NCBI GenBank assembly: GCA_001418405.1
Contig: LIQL01000039.1
Span: 1-64,000, forward strand
DNA from: Streptomyces diastatochromogenes
GTDB lineage: Bacteria; Actinomycetota; Actinomycetes; Streptomycetales; Streptomycetaceae
DNA: 64,000 bases
Reading direction: 5' to 3'
A program made the translations under genes and the position numbers. Below the pieces are notes generated by a model. It had not been told where the DNA came from, did no database searches, and was given only the letters and a program-made list of their open reading frames with translations. Shown here piece by piece: positions 25,295 to 33,883 of this stretch. The first letter of the stretch is position 1, and each line of letters starts with the position of its first letter.

Positions 25295-26047
25295 TCAGGT
25301 CAGCTCGGCGGTGATCCGCCAGAACGGCAGGAGAACCCTGTCGTTCTGGTCCAGGGCCACCAGGCCCTCGCCTTCCGGGGCGTCCGTGACGGCCGGCGAC
25401 AAGCTCCGCCACTGCTGTAGGGACAAACTCGTGGTGTAGTGGCAGGGCTCCATGCGCCGGATCGTCCAGTCGTGGTCGAAGTCCGCGCGCAGGCTGTCTT
25501 CGTCCATGGCGGCCGGCATCTGGAGGGAGGCCGCCAACTCGCCGCTGAAACAGAGGGCGTGGAGCTTGGCGCCAGGTGCGCACACCCGACGGAGCCCCGT
25601 CAGGTACGCCCGCCGCTGATCGGCGGTGAGGCAGTGCAGCATGGCGCTGTCGACGACCGTGCGGAAGCCGCCGGGGACGCCGATGCCGTTCAGTTCCGTC
25701 GCGTCGGCGACCGTGAAGGTCACCGGGGCGGCGGCGGTGACCTTGGACCGGGCCTTCTCGATCGCGGCCGGCGCGGCGTCGAACGCGGTCACCTCGTGGC
25801 CGCGGCTCGCCAGGAACACGGCGTTGTCCCCGAGCCCGCAGCCGCACTCCAGGACCGGGCCGGTGATTTCGCCCGCCGCCTCCAGCTCGACGAGCAACGG
25901 CTGGGGACCGTCCAGCCGCCACGGGATGAGGTCCGCCTGGGGGGAGGCGGCTCCGTAGGAGACCTCGCGCCCTTGGTACACCGCCTCGAAGTCCAACGCC
26001 GGCTCTCCGCCGCCCTGCTGGTCACGCACCGCATGCTGATTGGCCAC
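25295..26047 (-). CDS. SAM-dependent methyltransferase (class I)
   Basis: 250 residues. Motif I is VLECGCGLGDNAVFLASRGH near residue 65, followed by EVTAFDAAPAAIEKAR (acidic residue binding ribose) and a later VADATELNGIG. This fits the small-molecule methyltransferase superfamily, thiopurine-type/TehB-like. The substrate is unknown. GTG 26047 is chosen because GGGGTGAG lies 5 bases upstream. It is divergent from a TetR regulator with an inverted repeat in the 83-base gap, so it is probably repressed by it. Confidence 0.82.
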   Translation of the reverse strand: MANQHAVRDQQGGGEPALDFEAVYQGREVSYGAASPQADLIPWRLDGPQPLLVELEAAGEITGPVLECGCGLGDNAVFLASRGHEVTAFDAAPAAIEKARSKVTAAAPVTFTVADATELNGIGVPGGFRTVVDSAMLHCLTADQRRAYLTGLRRVCAPGAKLHALCFSGELAASLQMPAAMDEDSLRADFDHDWTIRRMEPCHYTTSLSLQQWRSLSPAVTDAPEGEGLVALDQNDRVLLPFWRITAELT

Positions 26048-26079
26048 AACTCTCACCCCTAGTAGTAGACGAGGCTGTT

Positions 26080-26093
26080 CACTAAAACAAGTG
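26080..26093. promoter_or_regulatory. TetR operator candidate
   Basis: CACT-AAAACA-AGTG in an AT-rich patch midway between the divergent methyltransferase and TetR genes. A wider pair TAGACG (26067-26072) / CGTCTA also flanks it. Confidence 0.45.
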
Positions 26094-26130
26094 TAGGCAG
26101 GAAGGAACGTCACCGTCTACTGTCGGACGC

Positions 26131-26721
26131 ATGGCAGAGAGTGCGAACCCGGGCCGCCGCCGTGGCGCGGAGCTGGAACACGCGATCTACGTCGCGACGC
26201 TCGACGAGCTGGCCGCGAACGGATACGGCCGGCTCTCCATGGACGGCATCGCCGCCCGGGCCGGCACGGGCAAGGCCGCGCTCTACCGTCGCTGGCCCGG
26301 CAAGCAGCCCCTGGTCCTGGATGCCCTGCGCTACGCCCTGCCCCCGCTGCCCGAGCCGAACCCGGAGCGCTCGACCCGTGAGAACCTCGCCGGCGTCCTG
26401 ACCGCCTTCAACGACGTGCTGGCGGGCCGAACCCTGATACCGGGCATCGGGTTCATCGTCGACATGCTGCACGAGCCGGAGCTCCGCGCCCTGTTCGCGC
26501 AACAGATCATCGCGCCACGCCTGGAAAGCATCGACGCCCTCCTCCACGAGGGCGTCCACCGCGGCGAGTTCGACTCCGAGGCCGTGCAGCCCCTGGCCGC
26601 CCGCACCGGGCCCGCCCTCATACTGCAGAGCTTCCTCCTCACCGGCGAACCGCCCGGCCCGCAGGAGATCGACCTCATCATCGACACCGTCCTCCATCGA
26701 CCGGCACCGCCCGGGCGGTAG
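26131..26721 (+). CDS. TetR-family regulator
   Basis: 196 residues. The helix-turn-helix is at about 13-60 (LEHAIYVATLDELAANGYGR, then MDGIAARAGTGKAALYRRW with PGKQPLVLDAL). The ligand domain resembles the C-terminal domain of actinobacterial TetR proteins with LRALFAQQIIAPRLE. ATG 26131. Divergent from the methyltransferase it probably controls. Confidence 0.88.
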   Translation: MAESANPGRRRGAELEHAIYVATLDELAANGYGRLSMDGIAARAGTGKAALYRRWPGKQPLVLDALRYALPPLPEPNPERSTRENLAGVLTAFNDVLAGRTLIPGIGFIVDMLHEPELRALFAQQIIAPRLESIDALLHEGVHRGEFDSEAVQPLAARTGPALILQSFLLTGEPPGPQEIDLIIDTVLHRPAPPGR

Positions 26722-27031
26722 GGGCACGGCGAAGGCGAGGGACCGGCGCGCCCGGTACCGACCGGATACCGACGGGCCAGTGCGCCGTCCGCGACGCCGT
26801 CAGGGTTGCACGGTGCGGGACTCCCTCCCGTTCGGCCGTTCCTCGCGCCGGGCGCCGAGCGCCAGGCGGGCGCCCCGTTCGCCCTCGACGCCTGACGTGA
26901 CCGGCTTCCTTCCAACGGGGTGTGCGCAGGTCAGCGCGTTGGCCTAGAGTGAAACCGGGGGTGACCCCAGTTGGTAAGTGAGGGCGCCCCAGCTGGCAAG
27001 GGGAGCGCGTGAGAGGGGACGACGATCGCTG
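26722..27031. other. Intergenic region with direct repeats ahead of the second TetR gene
   Basis: 310 bases, no gene. A possible -10 element TAGAGT is at 26945-26950, directly followed by two repeats of CCCCAGYTGGYAAG at 26965-26978 and 26987-27000, 22 bases apart. Confidence 0.5.
26965..27000 (+). promoter_or_regulatory. Direct-repeat operator of the second TetR
   Basis: CCCCAGTTGGTAAG (26965-26978) and CCCCAGCTGGCAAG (26987-27000). A third copy, CCCCAGCTGGTAGA, is at 27681-27694 downstream of the TetR gene, upstream of the kinase remnant. The half CAGCTGG is itself palindromic. Confidence 0.5.
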
Positions 27032-27607
27032 ATGGCTGACGCAGGAGCACCACGACCGTTGCGGGCCGACGCACGCCGCAACCGGGAGAAGATCCTCACC
27101 GCCGCCGTGCGCGCGTTCGCGACGGAGGGGCTGGACGCGCACCTGGAACGCATCGCCAAGGAGGCGGGCGTCGGCAGCGCGACGCTGTACCGCAACTTCC
27201 CCACCCGCGAGGCACTGATCGAGGCGGTCTACCGCAACGAGGTGGCCCAACTGTGCGACGCAGCCCCCACCCTGCTCGCAACGAAACCGCCCCACGAAGC
27301 CCTGCGCGCCTGGACACTGCTCTTCCTGGACTACGTCACCGCCAAATACGGCATGATCGACGCCCTGCGCGCCCTCGCCGCGACGGGCAGCAACCCCTAC
27401 GGCCACAGCCGGGAAATGATCCGGGCGGCCCTCACCGCACTCATGGACGCGTGCGCGGCCGCCGGGACGATCCGCACCGACATCAGCCCCACCGACCTCG
27501 GCGCCGCCCTCGAAGGCATCGCCCTCACCTCTGCACGCCCCGACCAACGCCCGCAAGCGGAACGCCTGCTCGCCCTCACCCTGGACGGCCTCACGGCCCG
27601 CCCGTGA
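27032..27607 (+). CDS. TetR-family regulator
   Basis: 191 residues. RADARRNREKILTAAVRAFA and LERIAKEAGVGSATLYRNFP (residues 10-55) form the DNA-binding domain; the C-terminal domain is of the TetR_C SbtR-like type (REMIRAALTALMDACAAAGTI). ATG 27032. It resembles the TetR at 54979 in the same window (ALYRNFPTR versus TIYRHFPTR, and shared C-terminal pattern), so they are paralogues. It probably binds the CCCCAGYTGG repeats around its own start and at 27681. Confidence 0.88.
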   Translation: MADAGAPRPLRADARRNREKILTAAVRAFATEGLDAHLERIAKEAGVGSATLYRNFPTREALIEAVYRNEVAQLCDAAPTLLATKPPHEALRAWTLLFLDYVTAKYGMIDALRALAATGSNPYGHSREMIRAALTALMDACAAAGTIRTDISPTDLGAALEGIALTSARPDQRPQAERLLALTLDGLTARP

Positions 27608-28023
27608 AGAGGCTCGCGACTGCCGTCGTACCGCGGCGCCGCCGCGACCGATGACGTGCGCGCCCGCGTTCCGTCGACGCCCCCAGCTGGTAGACCCGCC
27701 CCGCTCCGCGAGAGCGCCGAAGCCCCGGCCCCGACCATCGAGGAGTCGCCGATGCCTGCCCAGACCCACGGCACGCCGGGCGGCTCGCCACGTACGGAAC
27801 CCTCGCCACGCGCCTGTCCCTGCTGAGCGATCGGCGGCTCGGCGAGATCGTGTCCGCCGCCCCGCTGGGGTCCGGCGTCGGCGGCAGGCCCGCGGAGCTG
27901 GACGTCGGCCGGCGCAGTGGACCACCGGTCGAAGGGGCCCACCGCGCCCTGCGCCGCCGCGGCCGCCGCCCGGCGGAGCCTCCGACGCTCAACGGTGTCG
28001 CGGGCGGCGTGCGCGCGGCACGG
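27608..28023. other. Intergenic region with a broken gene
   Basis: 416 bases containing the third CCCCAGCTGG motif (27681-27694) and the kinase remnant at 27752-27912. The rest has no recognisable gene. Confidence 0.45.
27752..27912 (+). pseudogene. N-terminal remnant of a Streptomyces protein-kinase/phosphotransferase gene
   Basis: ATG 27752 follows GAGGAG. MPAQTHGTPGGSPR runs into a stop, but the next frame continues as TYGTLATRLSLLSDRRLGEI then VSAAPLGSGVGGRPAELDVG, the start pattern of a common Streptomyces kinase-like family. One frameshift (near 27790) and loss of everything after about 27912 show it is dead. The TetR-type repeat at 27681-27694 lies at its promoter, so it was probably the target of the upstream TetR gene. 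The family call rests on a short stretch. Confidence 0.4.
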
Positions 28024-28689
28024 TCACGCCACCAGGCGCAGCCAGGCCGCCGCGAGTGCGGCATGACCGGCCGGAGTCGGGTGCACGCCGTCCGCGGACC
28101 AGTGCTCCGGGTCGCTGGCCGCGGCGAGTTCGGCGAACATGCCGTCCGCGGCGAGCAGGTGCGCGCCGTACCTGCGGGCGAGTTCGCGCACGACCTGGAT
28201 CTTCGGGTCCAGGTCGGCCCGCCACTCCTCGCGCACCGCGTCGTCGATCTGCGCGCCGGGGCCGGCCATGACGGTGCCGCGGATCGGCAGCAGGAACGGC
28301 TCGACGAGGATCAGCTCCGTGCCCGCCTCGGCCAGCGGGGCGAGCAGCCGGTCGTAACCCGCCGCGAACTCCTCCGCGGGGATCACGCGGCCGTCCGGGT
28401 CGAGTGTGTGCCAGCCCATGTCGTTGACGCCGACGAGGAGCGACACCACGTCCGGGCGCGCGTCGAGCACGTCCGTCTGCCAGCGGGTTTCCAGATCGCT
28501 CACCTTGTGGCCGCCGATGCCGGTGTTCAGCCAGTTCACGGGCCGGTCCGGGTGCCGGAAGTCCCACTCGCCCGCGACCCGCAGCGGGTAGCCGAAGCCG
28601 AGGCCGTCCTCGCTGTCCAGCCGCTGGCTGTCGGTGATGGAGTCGCCGGCGAACATCACGGTGGATCCCGGGCGCAGGGTGATCGTCAT
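28024..28689 (-). CDS. SGNH/GDSL-type hydrolase
   Basis: 221 residues. Block I is MFAGDSITDS (Ser16 nucleophile), block II has Gly in NTGIGGHK, block III is LLVGVNDMGW (Gly-x-Asn-Asp), and block V is SADGVHPTPAGH with the Asp/His pair. No signal peptide, so it acts inside the cell, probably as an esterase or acetyl-xylan/deacetylase-type enzyme. ATG 28689 follows AAGGAG by 6 bases. It lies 60 bases after the monooxygenase gene in the same direction and is likely cotranscribed. Confidence 0.85.
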   Translation of the reverse strand: MTITLRPGSTVMFAGDSITDSQRLDSEDGLGFGYPLRVAGEWDFRHPDRPVNWLNTGIGGHKVSDLETRWQTDVLDARPDVVSLLVGVNDMGWHTLDPDGRVIPAEEFAAGYDRLLAPLAEAGTELILVEPFLLPIRGTVMAGPGAQIDDAVREEWRADLDPKIQVVRELARRYGAHLLAADGMFAELAAASDPEHWSADGVHPTPAGHAALAAAWLRLVA

Positions 28690-28749
28690 CTGTGCTCCTT
28701 GAAAGGTGAGGCGGGGGCAGGGAGGGACGAGGAGGGACAGGACGGCGGC

Positions 28750-30273
28750 TCAGGTTCCGGCGTTGCCGAACCACCGGTCGGCGGCCTGCTCGAACGCCTT
28801 GTGGTCGAAGTCGCGCGCGCCGACCCAGGCGACGACGCCGTCCGGCCGGACGAGCACGGCACCCAGTCCCAGGTCGTCCTTGGCCGTGCCGGCCGCGTAC
28901 CGCAGCAGGCTCGGCCGGTCCGCCGCCGCTTCCCGCAGCCGGCGCCCGGCGCCGAAGTCGAGCACGACGCCCCGTCCGTCGTGCATCAGGTCGGCGAGGT
29001 ACGTGCCGTCCCCCAGGCGGAAGTCCGGGGCGTTGCGGCCGACCAGCGGATGCTCGCTGCCGAGGTCGTGGCGGACCGACGAGCCCGACAGCTTCCCGAA
29101 CGCGTAGGTCGTCCCGTCCTGGGTCCCGAGCAGGTCGCGGAGCACTCCTTGGACGGCCTGGCCGTGCCGGTCCGGAGCCATGGCCGCAACCTGGGCGCGC
29201 GACCAGTCGAGCACCTGCGCGCCGACCAGGTGGCGTTCGCGGGTGTAGGTGTCGAGAAGTCCGTCCGGCGCGTGCCCGTGCACGGTCGCCGCGAGCTTCC
29301 ACCCCAGGTTCAGGGCGTCGCCCAGTCCGGTGTTGAGCCCCTGTCCGCCGAGGGGGGAGTGGATGTGCGCGGCGTCGCCCGCGAGCAGAACGCGTCCCTG
29401 CCGGTAGGTCGTCGTCTGCATCGCCCGATCGGTGAAGGTCGACGCGCGGTGGACCTCGCGCAGCGTCACCTCGGTGCCGGAGACGCGGCGCAGCACCGTC
29501 TGGAGGTGGTCGAGGGTCGGCGGCTGCGAACGGTCGAACGCACCGCCGTCGAAGTCCATCGCGCCGATGTGCCCCTCCGCGCGCAGCCGGAGGTACATGC
29601 CGGTCGGCGTCAGGTTGATCCCCGGGCGCAGCACCTCGGGATTGGCGAGGGTGGCGACGACGGTGTAGCCGGTGAACCGCGGCTCGGTACCGACGAACGC
29701 GAAGCCGGCGAGCCGCCGCACCGTGCTGCGCCCGCCGTCGCACCCGACGGCCCAGCGGGCCGCGTACGCGTCGTCGCCGGCCCGCACGACCACGCCCTCG
29801 TCGTCCTGTGCGACGCCGGACACCGTGACGCCGCGCTTGATCTCCACGCCGAGCTTGGCGGCGCGCTCGGACAGCACCGTCTCGACCGCGGCGAGGCTGG
29901 TCATCGTGAAGTCCGGTGCCAGGCTGGGCAGTCGGAACGGCAGCGCGGCGAGGTCCACCTTGGTCGGGTCGAGCACGATGCCGGCGAAGTGGCCCACGCC
30001 GCCGCGGATCGGCGGCGGCCCGTCCGCGTCGAGGTCCGGACCGGGTGCGTCATGGACGCCCGACGCGGCCAGCAGCGGGGGCAGCAACCCGCGGCGGTGG
30101 AATGCCTGGAGCGACGCGGCGAACAACCCCCGGACCCCGAGCGGCTCCGCCCGCCACGGGGACCCGGGCTCCGCCTCCCGCTCCAGCACCACGACGGAGC
30201 AGCCGGCGAGCCCCAACTCGCAGGCGAGGAACAGACCGACCGGGCCGGCGCCCACGATCACCACGTCATGCAT
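28750..30273 (-). CDS. FAD-dependent aromatic monooxygenase (PgaE/RdmE-like)
   Basis: 507 residues. Class A flavin hydroxylase: GxGxxG in VVIVGAGPVGLFLACELGLA (residues 4-23), the DG motif in WAVGCDGGRSTVRRLAGF, and the GD motif in VLLAGDAAHIHSPLGGQG with the following LNTGLGDALNLGWKL. The C-terminal 130 residues form the thioredoxin-like domain of this subgroup, which hydroxylates aromatic polyketides or antibiotics such as rifampicin and tetracyclines. ATG 30273. It is divergent from the AfsR-like regulator; three 11-bp repeats lie between. The substrate is not known; resistance or tailoring are both possible. Confidence 0.88.
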   Translation of the reverse strand: MHDVVIVGAGPVGLFLACELGLAGCSVVVLEREAEPGSPWRAEPLGVRGLFAASLQAFHRRGLLPPLLAASGVHDAPGPDLDADGPPPIRGGVGHFAGIVLDPTKVDLAALPFRLPSLAPDFTMTSLAAVETVLSERAAKLGVEIKRGVTVSGVAQDDEGVVVRAGDDAYAARWAVGCDGGRSTVRRLAGFAFVGTEPRFTGYTVVATLANPEVLRPGINLTPTGMYLRLRAEGHIGAMDFDGGAFDRSQPPTLDHLQTVLRRVSGTEVTLREVHRASTFTDRAMQTTTYRQGRVLLAGDAAHIHSPLGGQGLNTGLGDALNLGWKLAATVHGHAPDGLLDTYTRERHLVGAQVLDWSRAQVAAMAPDRHGQAVQGVLRDLLGTQDGTTYAFGKLSGSSVRHDLGSEHPLVGRNAPDFRLGDGTYLADLMHDGRGVVLDFGAGRRLREAAADRPSLLRYAAGTAKDDLGLGAVLVRPDGVVAWVGARDFDHKAFEQAADRWFGNAGT

Positions 30274-30328
30274 GAGAATTTCCCTTCGAACGAACCAACT
30301 CGTTGACGCCCCAAGGCTGCGGGGCGCC

Positions 30329-30361
30329 GCTCACACCGGGCTCACACGGCGCTGACACGGA
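30329..30361. promoter_or_regulatory. Three 11-bp-phased direct repeats (SARP-type operator)
   Basis: GCTCACACCGG, GCTCACACGGC and GCTGACACGGA run head to tail with exactly 11-base phase at 30329, 30340 and 30351, in the 146-base divergent region between the monooxygenase and the AfsR-like gene. SARP regulators bind heptamer repeats with 11-bp period. Read on the minus strand they are GTGTGAGC/GTGTCAGC, facing the monooxygenase. Confidence 0.65.
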
Positions 30362-30419
30362 AGCGCACCGGTGCCGACCTGACACGAGGACCCGGCGGGG
30401 CGTGCGCGAAGATGGGGAG

Positions 30420-33400
30420 ATGGGCGGGGGTGTGCGGCTTCGCGTCACGCTGCTCGGCGCCTTCGAGGCGTCGCGCGGTGACACCGTCCTGCCCGTTCCC
30501 GGCGCCCGCTTACAGGCTCTGATCGCGCGGCTGGCGCTCGCCGGCGGGCGCGCGGTCGAACGGGCAACACTGGTCGACACGATCTGGGCCGCGGACCCGC
30601 CGACCGACCCCGCCCACGCCCTCCAGGCCCTCGTCTCACGGCTGCGCCGCACCCTCGGCTCGGCCGGCGACGTCGCGCAGGGCGCCGGCGGCTACCGGCT
30701 GGCCGTGGACGCCGCCGACGTGGACGCGCTGCGGTTCGAGCAGCTCGCCGGGGACGGCCGGCACCACCTGCGGGCCGGCGCACCCCAATGCGCGGCGACC
30801 GCGCTAGGGGAGGCCGTGGCGCTGTGGGGCGACCGTCCCGGCGTCGAGCCCGCGCTCGTCGCCGACTTGGCTCCCGCCGTCGCGACCCGGCTGGCCCACG
30901 CCTCGATCGAGGCCGTCGTCGACCTCGCCGACGCCGAACTGGCGCTGGGGCACGCTGACGCGGCCACCGTCCGCCTCACCGCCCTCCTCACCGAGCACCC
31001 CGTCCACGAACGCGCCGCCGCGCTGCTCATGGACGCGCTCGCCGCCCAGGGCCGCCAGGCCGAGGCCCTCGCCCGGTACGAGCAGCTCCGCGCGACCCTG
31101 GCCGACGACCTCGGCACCGACCCGGGCACCGCCCTGCGCGAACGCCACCTGCGCCTGCTGCGCACCGACCGGCCCGCCCCCGACACCGCGCCGACCAGAC
31201 GGAGCAACCTGCCCGCGCCGCTGACCAGCTTCGTCGGCCGCGACGACGACCTCGCCCGGATCGGCACGCTGCTCACGGCCGGACGCCTGGTCACCGTGGT
31301 CGGTCCCGGCGGCGCGGGCAAGACGCGGCTCGCCGTCGAGGCCGCCCGCCACCATCGGACCGAGTACCGCGACGGCGCCTGGATGATCGACCTCGCCTCG
31401 GTCACCGAGCCCACCAAGGTCGGCACGGCGCTGCTGGCCGCGATCGGGCTGCGCGGCTCGGCGCTCTTCGAAGCCTCGGCCAAGCTGCGCGGTGATGCCA
31501 GGGGCGAACTGGACGTACTGGCCGACCAGTTGGGCGGCCGGGAGTGCCTGCTCGTGGTGGACAACTGCGAGCACCTCATCGACGCCGTGGCGCACCTGGT
31601 CTCGGCGCTGCTGGCCCGCTGCGCAGGGCTGCGGGTACTGGCCACCAGCCGCGAGCCGTTGGCGATCGACGGCGAGAGCCTCGTCCTGCTCGGCCCGCTC
31701 GCCCTCCCCGCACCGCACACGGACGTCGCACGGGCCCGCCGGTCGCCGTCGGTGCTGCTGTTCAGCGAGCGGGCGGCGGCCGTGCGGCCGGGGTTCGACG
31801 TCGACGAGCGCAACCTCGGCGACGTGCTGCGCGTCGTGCGCAGCCTGGACGGGCTGCCGCTCGCACTTGAGCTGGCCGCGGCCCGCCTGCGGACCCTCTC
31901 GCTGTCCGACCTGGCCGCCGGGCTGTCCGACCGGTTCCGCCTGCTGACCACCGGCAGCCGGACCGCCGCACCGCGGCACCGCACGCTGCGCGCGGTCATC
32001 GCCTGGAGCTGGGACCTGCTGGGCGCCGATGCACGGACGGTCGCGGAGCGGATCGCGGTGCTGCCCGGTGGCGTCACGCCGGCGTCGGCCACCGCGGTCT
32101 GTGCCGGCACCGCGGTGCCCGCCGACGACGTCCGGGACCTGCTCGCGGACCTGGTCGACCGGTCGTTGCTGCACCTCGCGCCGGACACCGGCCGGTACCG
32201 GATGCTGGAGACGATCCGCGAGTACGGCCTGGAGCGCCTGGCCGAAGAGGACACTCCGACCGACGTACGGGACCTGGCCGCCCGGCACTTCGCCGAACTC
32301 GTCGCCCGCCAGGACCCGTTGCTGCGGGGCCCCGAACAGCTCGACGCGCTCCACGTGCTGCACGCCGAGTACGACAACGTGCTCGCCGCGCTCCGCCACC
32401 TCCACGACACCGGCGATGCCGACCGCGCGACCGGGCTCGCGGTGAACCTCATCTGGTGCTGGCGCATGCTCGGCCGGCATGCCGACGCCGCCTACTGGCT
32501 CGGCGCGGCGGTCGCGTTGCCGGTGGAGCAGCCGAGCGTCGAGCGCGACATCGCCGAGGGGATGCTGCTGCTCAACTTCCTTGCCACCCCGAGCACGCTC
32601 GTCGTCGACGTGTCCGAGGAACGGGGCGAGGAACTGCGCGCGCTCGTCGGCCGCCTGCGCAACCACCCGGAGCTGCCGGGCGTCGGCGGTGCCCTGCTCG
32701 CGACCCGGCTGGCCGCCCTGGACGCCGACGACGCACCGTCGACGTTTCTCCAGCGGCTGGTCGACGGGCCGGACCCGTGGCTGGCCGGGCTGGCCCGCAT
32801 GTTCCGGGCCCACTTCGCCGAGAACGAGGCCCACCTCGATCAGGTACGCAGCGACGTGCCCGCCGCCCTGGAATGCTTCGACCGGGCGGGCGACCGCTGG
32901 GCCCTGGCCAAGGCACTGCCGCTGCGCGCGCTGCTGCGGCAGTACGACGGGGACCTCGACGGCGCGCTGGCCGACCTCGACGAAGCCAAACGCCTGGCCC
33001 GCACGTTCGGGTCGCTCAGCCTCGACGACGAGGTCTTCATCGACCTGCGCCGCATCGACGTGCACGAGCGGCTCGACGACGGCGCGCGAGCGGGGAGGCT
33101 GGTCGCCGCGGCCCGCGAACGCGCGCGGCGCTCGGCCTCGCCCGAGCTGGCGATCGTGCTCGACGCCCGGGAGGCCGGTCTGTGCGTGCGGACCGGCGAC
33201 CTGGAACGGGCCCGCGAGCTGGTCGAGTCGGCCGAGGCCGGACTGTCCGAGCAGCTCCCGGTCGTCGGCCTCCACGGGCGCGCCCTCGTCGCCACGGCAC
33301 GGGCCGCACTCTGCCTCGCACTCGGCGACGGGCCGGGCGCCGAGGAGGCACTGGACCGGGCGTACGCGGCTGCGGTCGACAGCAGGGACATGCCGTTCGC

Positions 33401-33704
33401 CGCGACGGTGGTGGTGACCGTGGCCGGCCTCGCCGCGCTCCACGGGCGGCACCGGGACGCGGCCGGCCTGCTCGGCGCGGCGGCACGGCTGCGGGGCGCC
33501 CACGACCGCACCGACCCGCAGGTCCGCGCGCTGAGCAGCCGCAGCCGGCGCGCGCTCGGCGACGACCGCTTCGCCGAGGCGTACCGGGCCGGCTGGAACC
33601 AGGACCCGGCGGCGGCCCTGGCCCACACCGATCCGGCGCGCCTGCGCTGCGTGGCGCCACCGTCCGCGGCACGTCCCGAACTGGGCGCCGCCGTGCAGCG
33701 GTGA
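30420..33704 (+). CDS. Large SARP/AfsR-like transcriptional regulator (BTAD, NB-ARC, TPR)
   Basis: 1094 residues. Residues 5-95 are an OmpR-type winged helix (VRLRVTLLGAFEASRGDTVL, ARLQALIARLALAGGRAV); 96-250 a bacterial transcriptional activation domain with ARYEQLRATLADDLGTDPG. The nucleotide-binding domain has GPGGAGKTRLAVE near 295 and LVVDNCEHLIDAV as Walker B; then ATSREPLAIDGE and GLPLALELAAARLRTLS of the NB-ARC/LuxR-like type. The C-terminal 450 residues are TPR helices. ATG 30420 is preferred; GTG 30402 is an alternative. It probably binds the 11-bp repeats next to its own start, and those at 33737, linking the monooxygenase and GH43 genes. Confidence 0.9.
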   Translation: MGGGVRLRVTLLGAFEASRGDTVLPVPGARLQALIARLALAGGRAVERATLVDTIWAADPPTDPAHALQALVSRLRRTLGSAGDVAQGAGGYRLAVDAADVDALRFEQLAGDGRHHLRAGAPQCAATALGEAVALWGDRPGVEPALVADLAPAVATRLAHASIEAVVDLADAELALGHADAATVRLTALLTEHPVHERAAALLMDALAAQGRQAEALARYEQLRATLADDLGTDPGTALRERHLRLLRTDRPAPDTAPTRRSNLPAPLTSFVGRDDDLARIGTLLTAGRLVTVVGPGGAGKTRLAVEAARHHRTEYRDGAWMIDLASVTEPTKVGTALLAAIGLRGSALFEASAKLRGDARGELDVLADQLGGRECLLVVDNCEHLIDAVAHLVSALLARCAGLRVLATSREPLAIDGESLVLLGPLALPAPHTDVARARRSPSVLLFSERAAAVRPGFDVDERNLGDVLRVVRSLDGLPLALELAAARLRTLSLSDLAAGLSDRFRLLTTGSRTAAPRHRTLRAVIAWSWDLLGADARTVAERIAVLPGGVTPASATAVCAGTAVPADDVRDLLADLVDRSLLHLAPDTGRYRMLETIREYGLERLAEEDTPTDVRDLAARHFAELVARQDPLLRGPEQLDALHVLHAEYDNVLAALRHLHDTGDADRATGLAVNLIWCWRMLGRHADAAYWLGAAVALPVEQPSVERDIAEGMLLLNFLATPSTLVVDVSEERGEELRALVGRLRNHPELPGVGGALLATRLAALDADDAPSTFLQRLVDGPDPWLAGLARMFRAHFAENEAHLDQVRSDVPAALECFDRAGDRWALAKALPLRALLRQYDGDLDGALADLDEAKRLARTFGSLSLDDEVFIDLRRIDVHERLDDGARAGRLVAAARERARRSASPELAIVLDAREAGLCVRTGDLERARELVESAEAGLSEQLPVVGLHGRALVATARAALCLALGDGPGAEEALDRAYAAAVDSRDMPFAATVVVTVAGLAALHGRHRDAAGLLGAAARLRGAHDRTDPQVRALSSRSRRALGDDRFAEAYRAGWNQDPAAALAHTDPARLRCVAPPSAARPELGAAVQR

Positions 33705-33736
33705 TCCTGCGCGGCCGTCAGACCGGCTGCCGGGGA

Positions 33737-33756
33737 TGTTAGTGGGGTGTTAGTGG
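33737..33756 (+). promoter_or_regulatory. Two TGTTAGTGG repeats in 11-bp phase
   Basis: TGTTAGTGG at 33737-33745 and 33748-33756, 11 bases apart, lie between the AfsR-like gene and the GH43 gene. The shared core TGTnAG also occurs in the minus-strand reading of the repeats at 30329-30361. SARP operator by spacing. Confidence 0.5.
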
Positions 33757-33883
33757 CGTGGCAGGCGGGTGGGGGAGTGTGGGTGTCCTACGGCCGCCCA
33801 CCGCGCCAGACTCCGTAGGCCGACATCCGTCCGGATGCGAGCCCGATGCCCAGCAATTGCGCCACGGTAAGGAAGTGTCGCTG

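Noticed and set aside
23496-25922. Very long open minus-strand frame (808 codons) opposite the benzoylformate decarboxylase
   Set aside because: Antisense shadow of a G+C-rich gene; composition is low-complexity Arg/Gly/Ala and the plus-strand frame has clear motifs.
27850-30306. Open plus-strand frame of 818 codons over the monooxygenase and SGNH genes
   Set aside because: The minus strand holds two well-defined enzymes with all motifs; this frame is a shadow.
30804-33626. Open minus-strand frame of 940 codons opposite the AfsR-like gene
   Set aside because: Shadow of the plus-strand gene, which has the P-loop and TPR pattern; the antisense product is repetitive and unlike any family.
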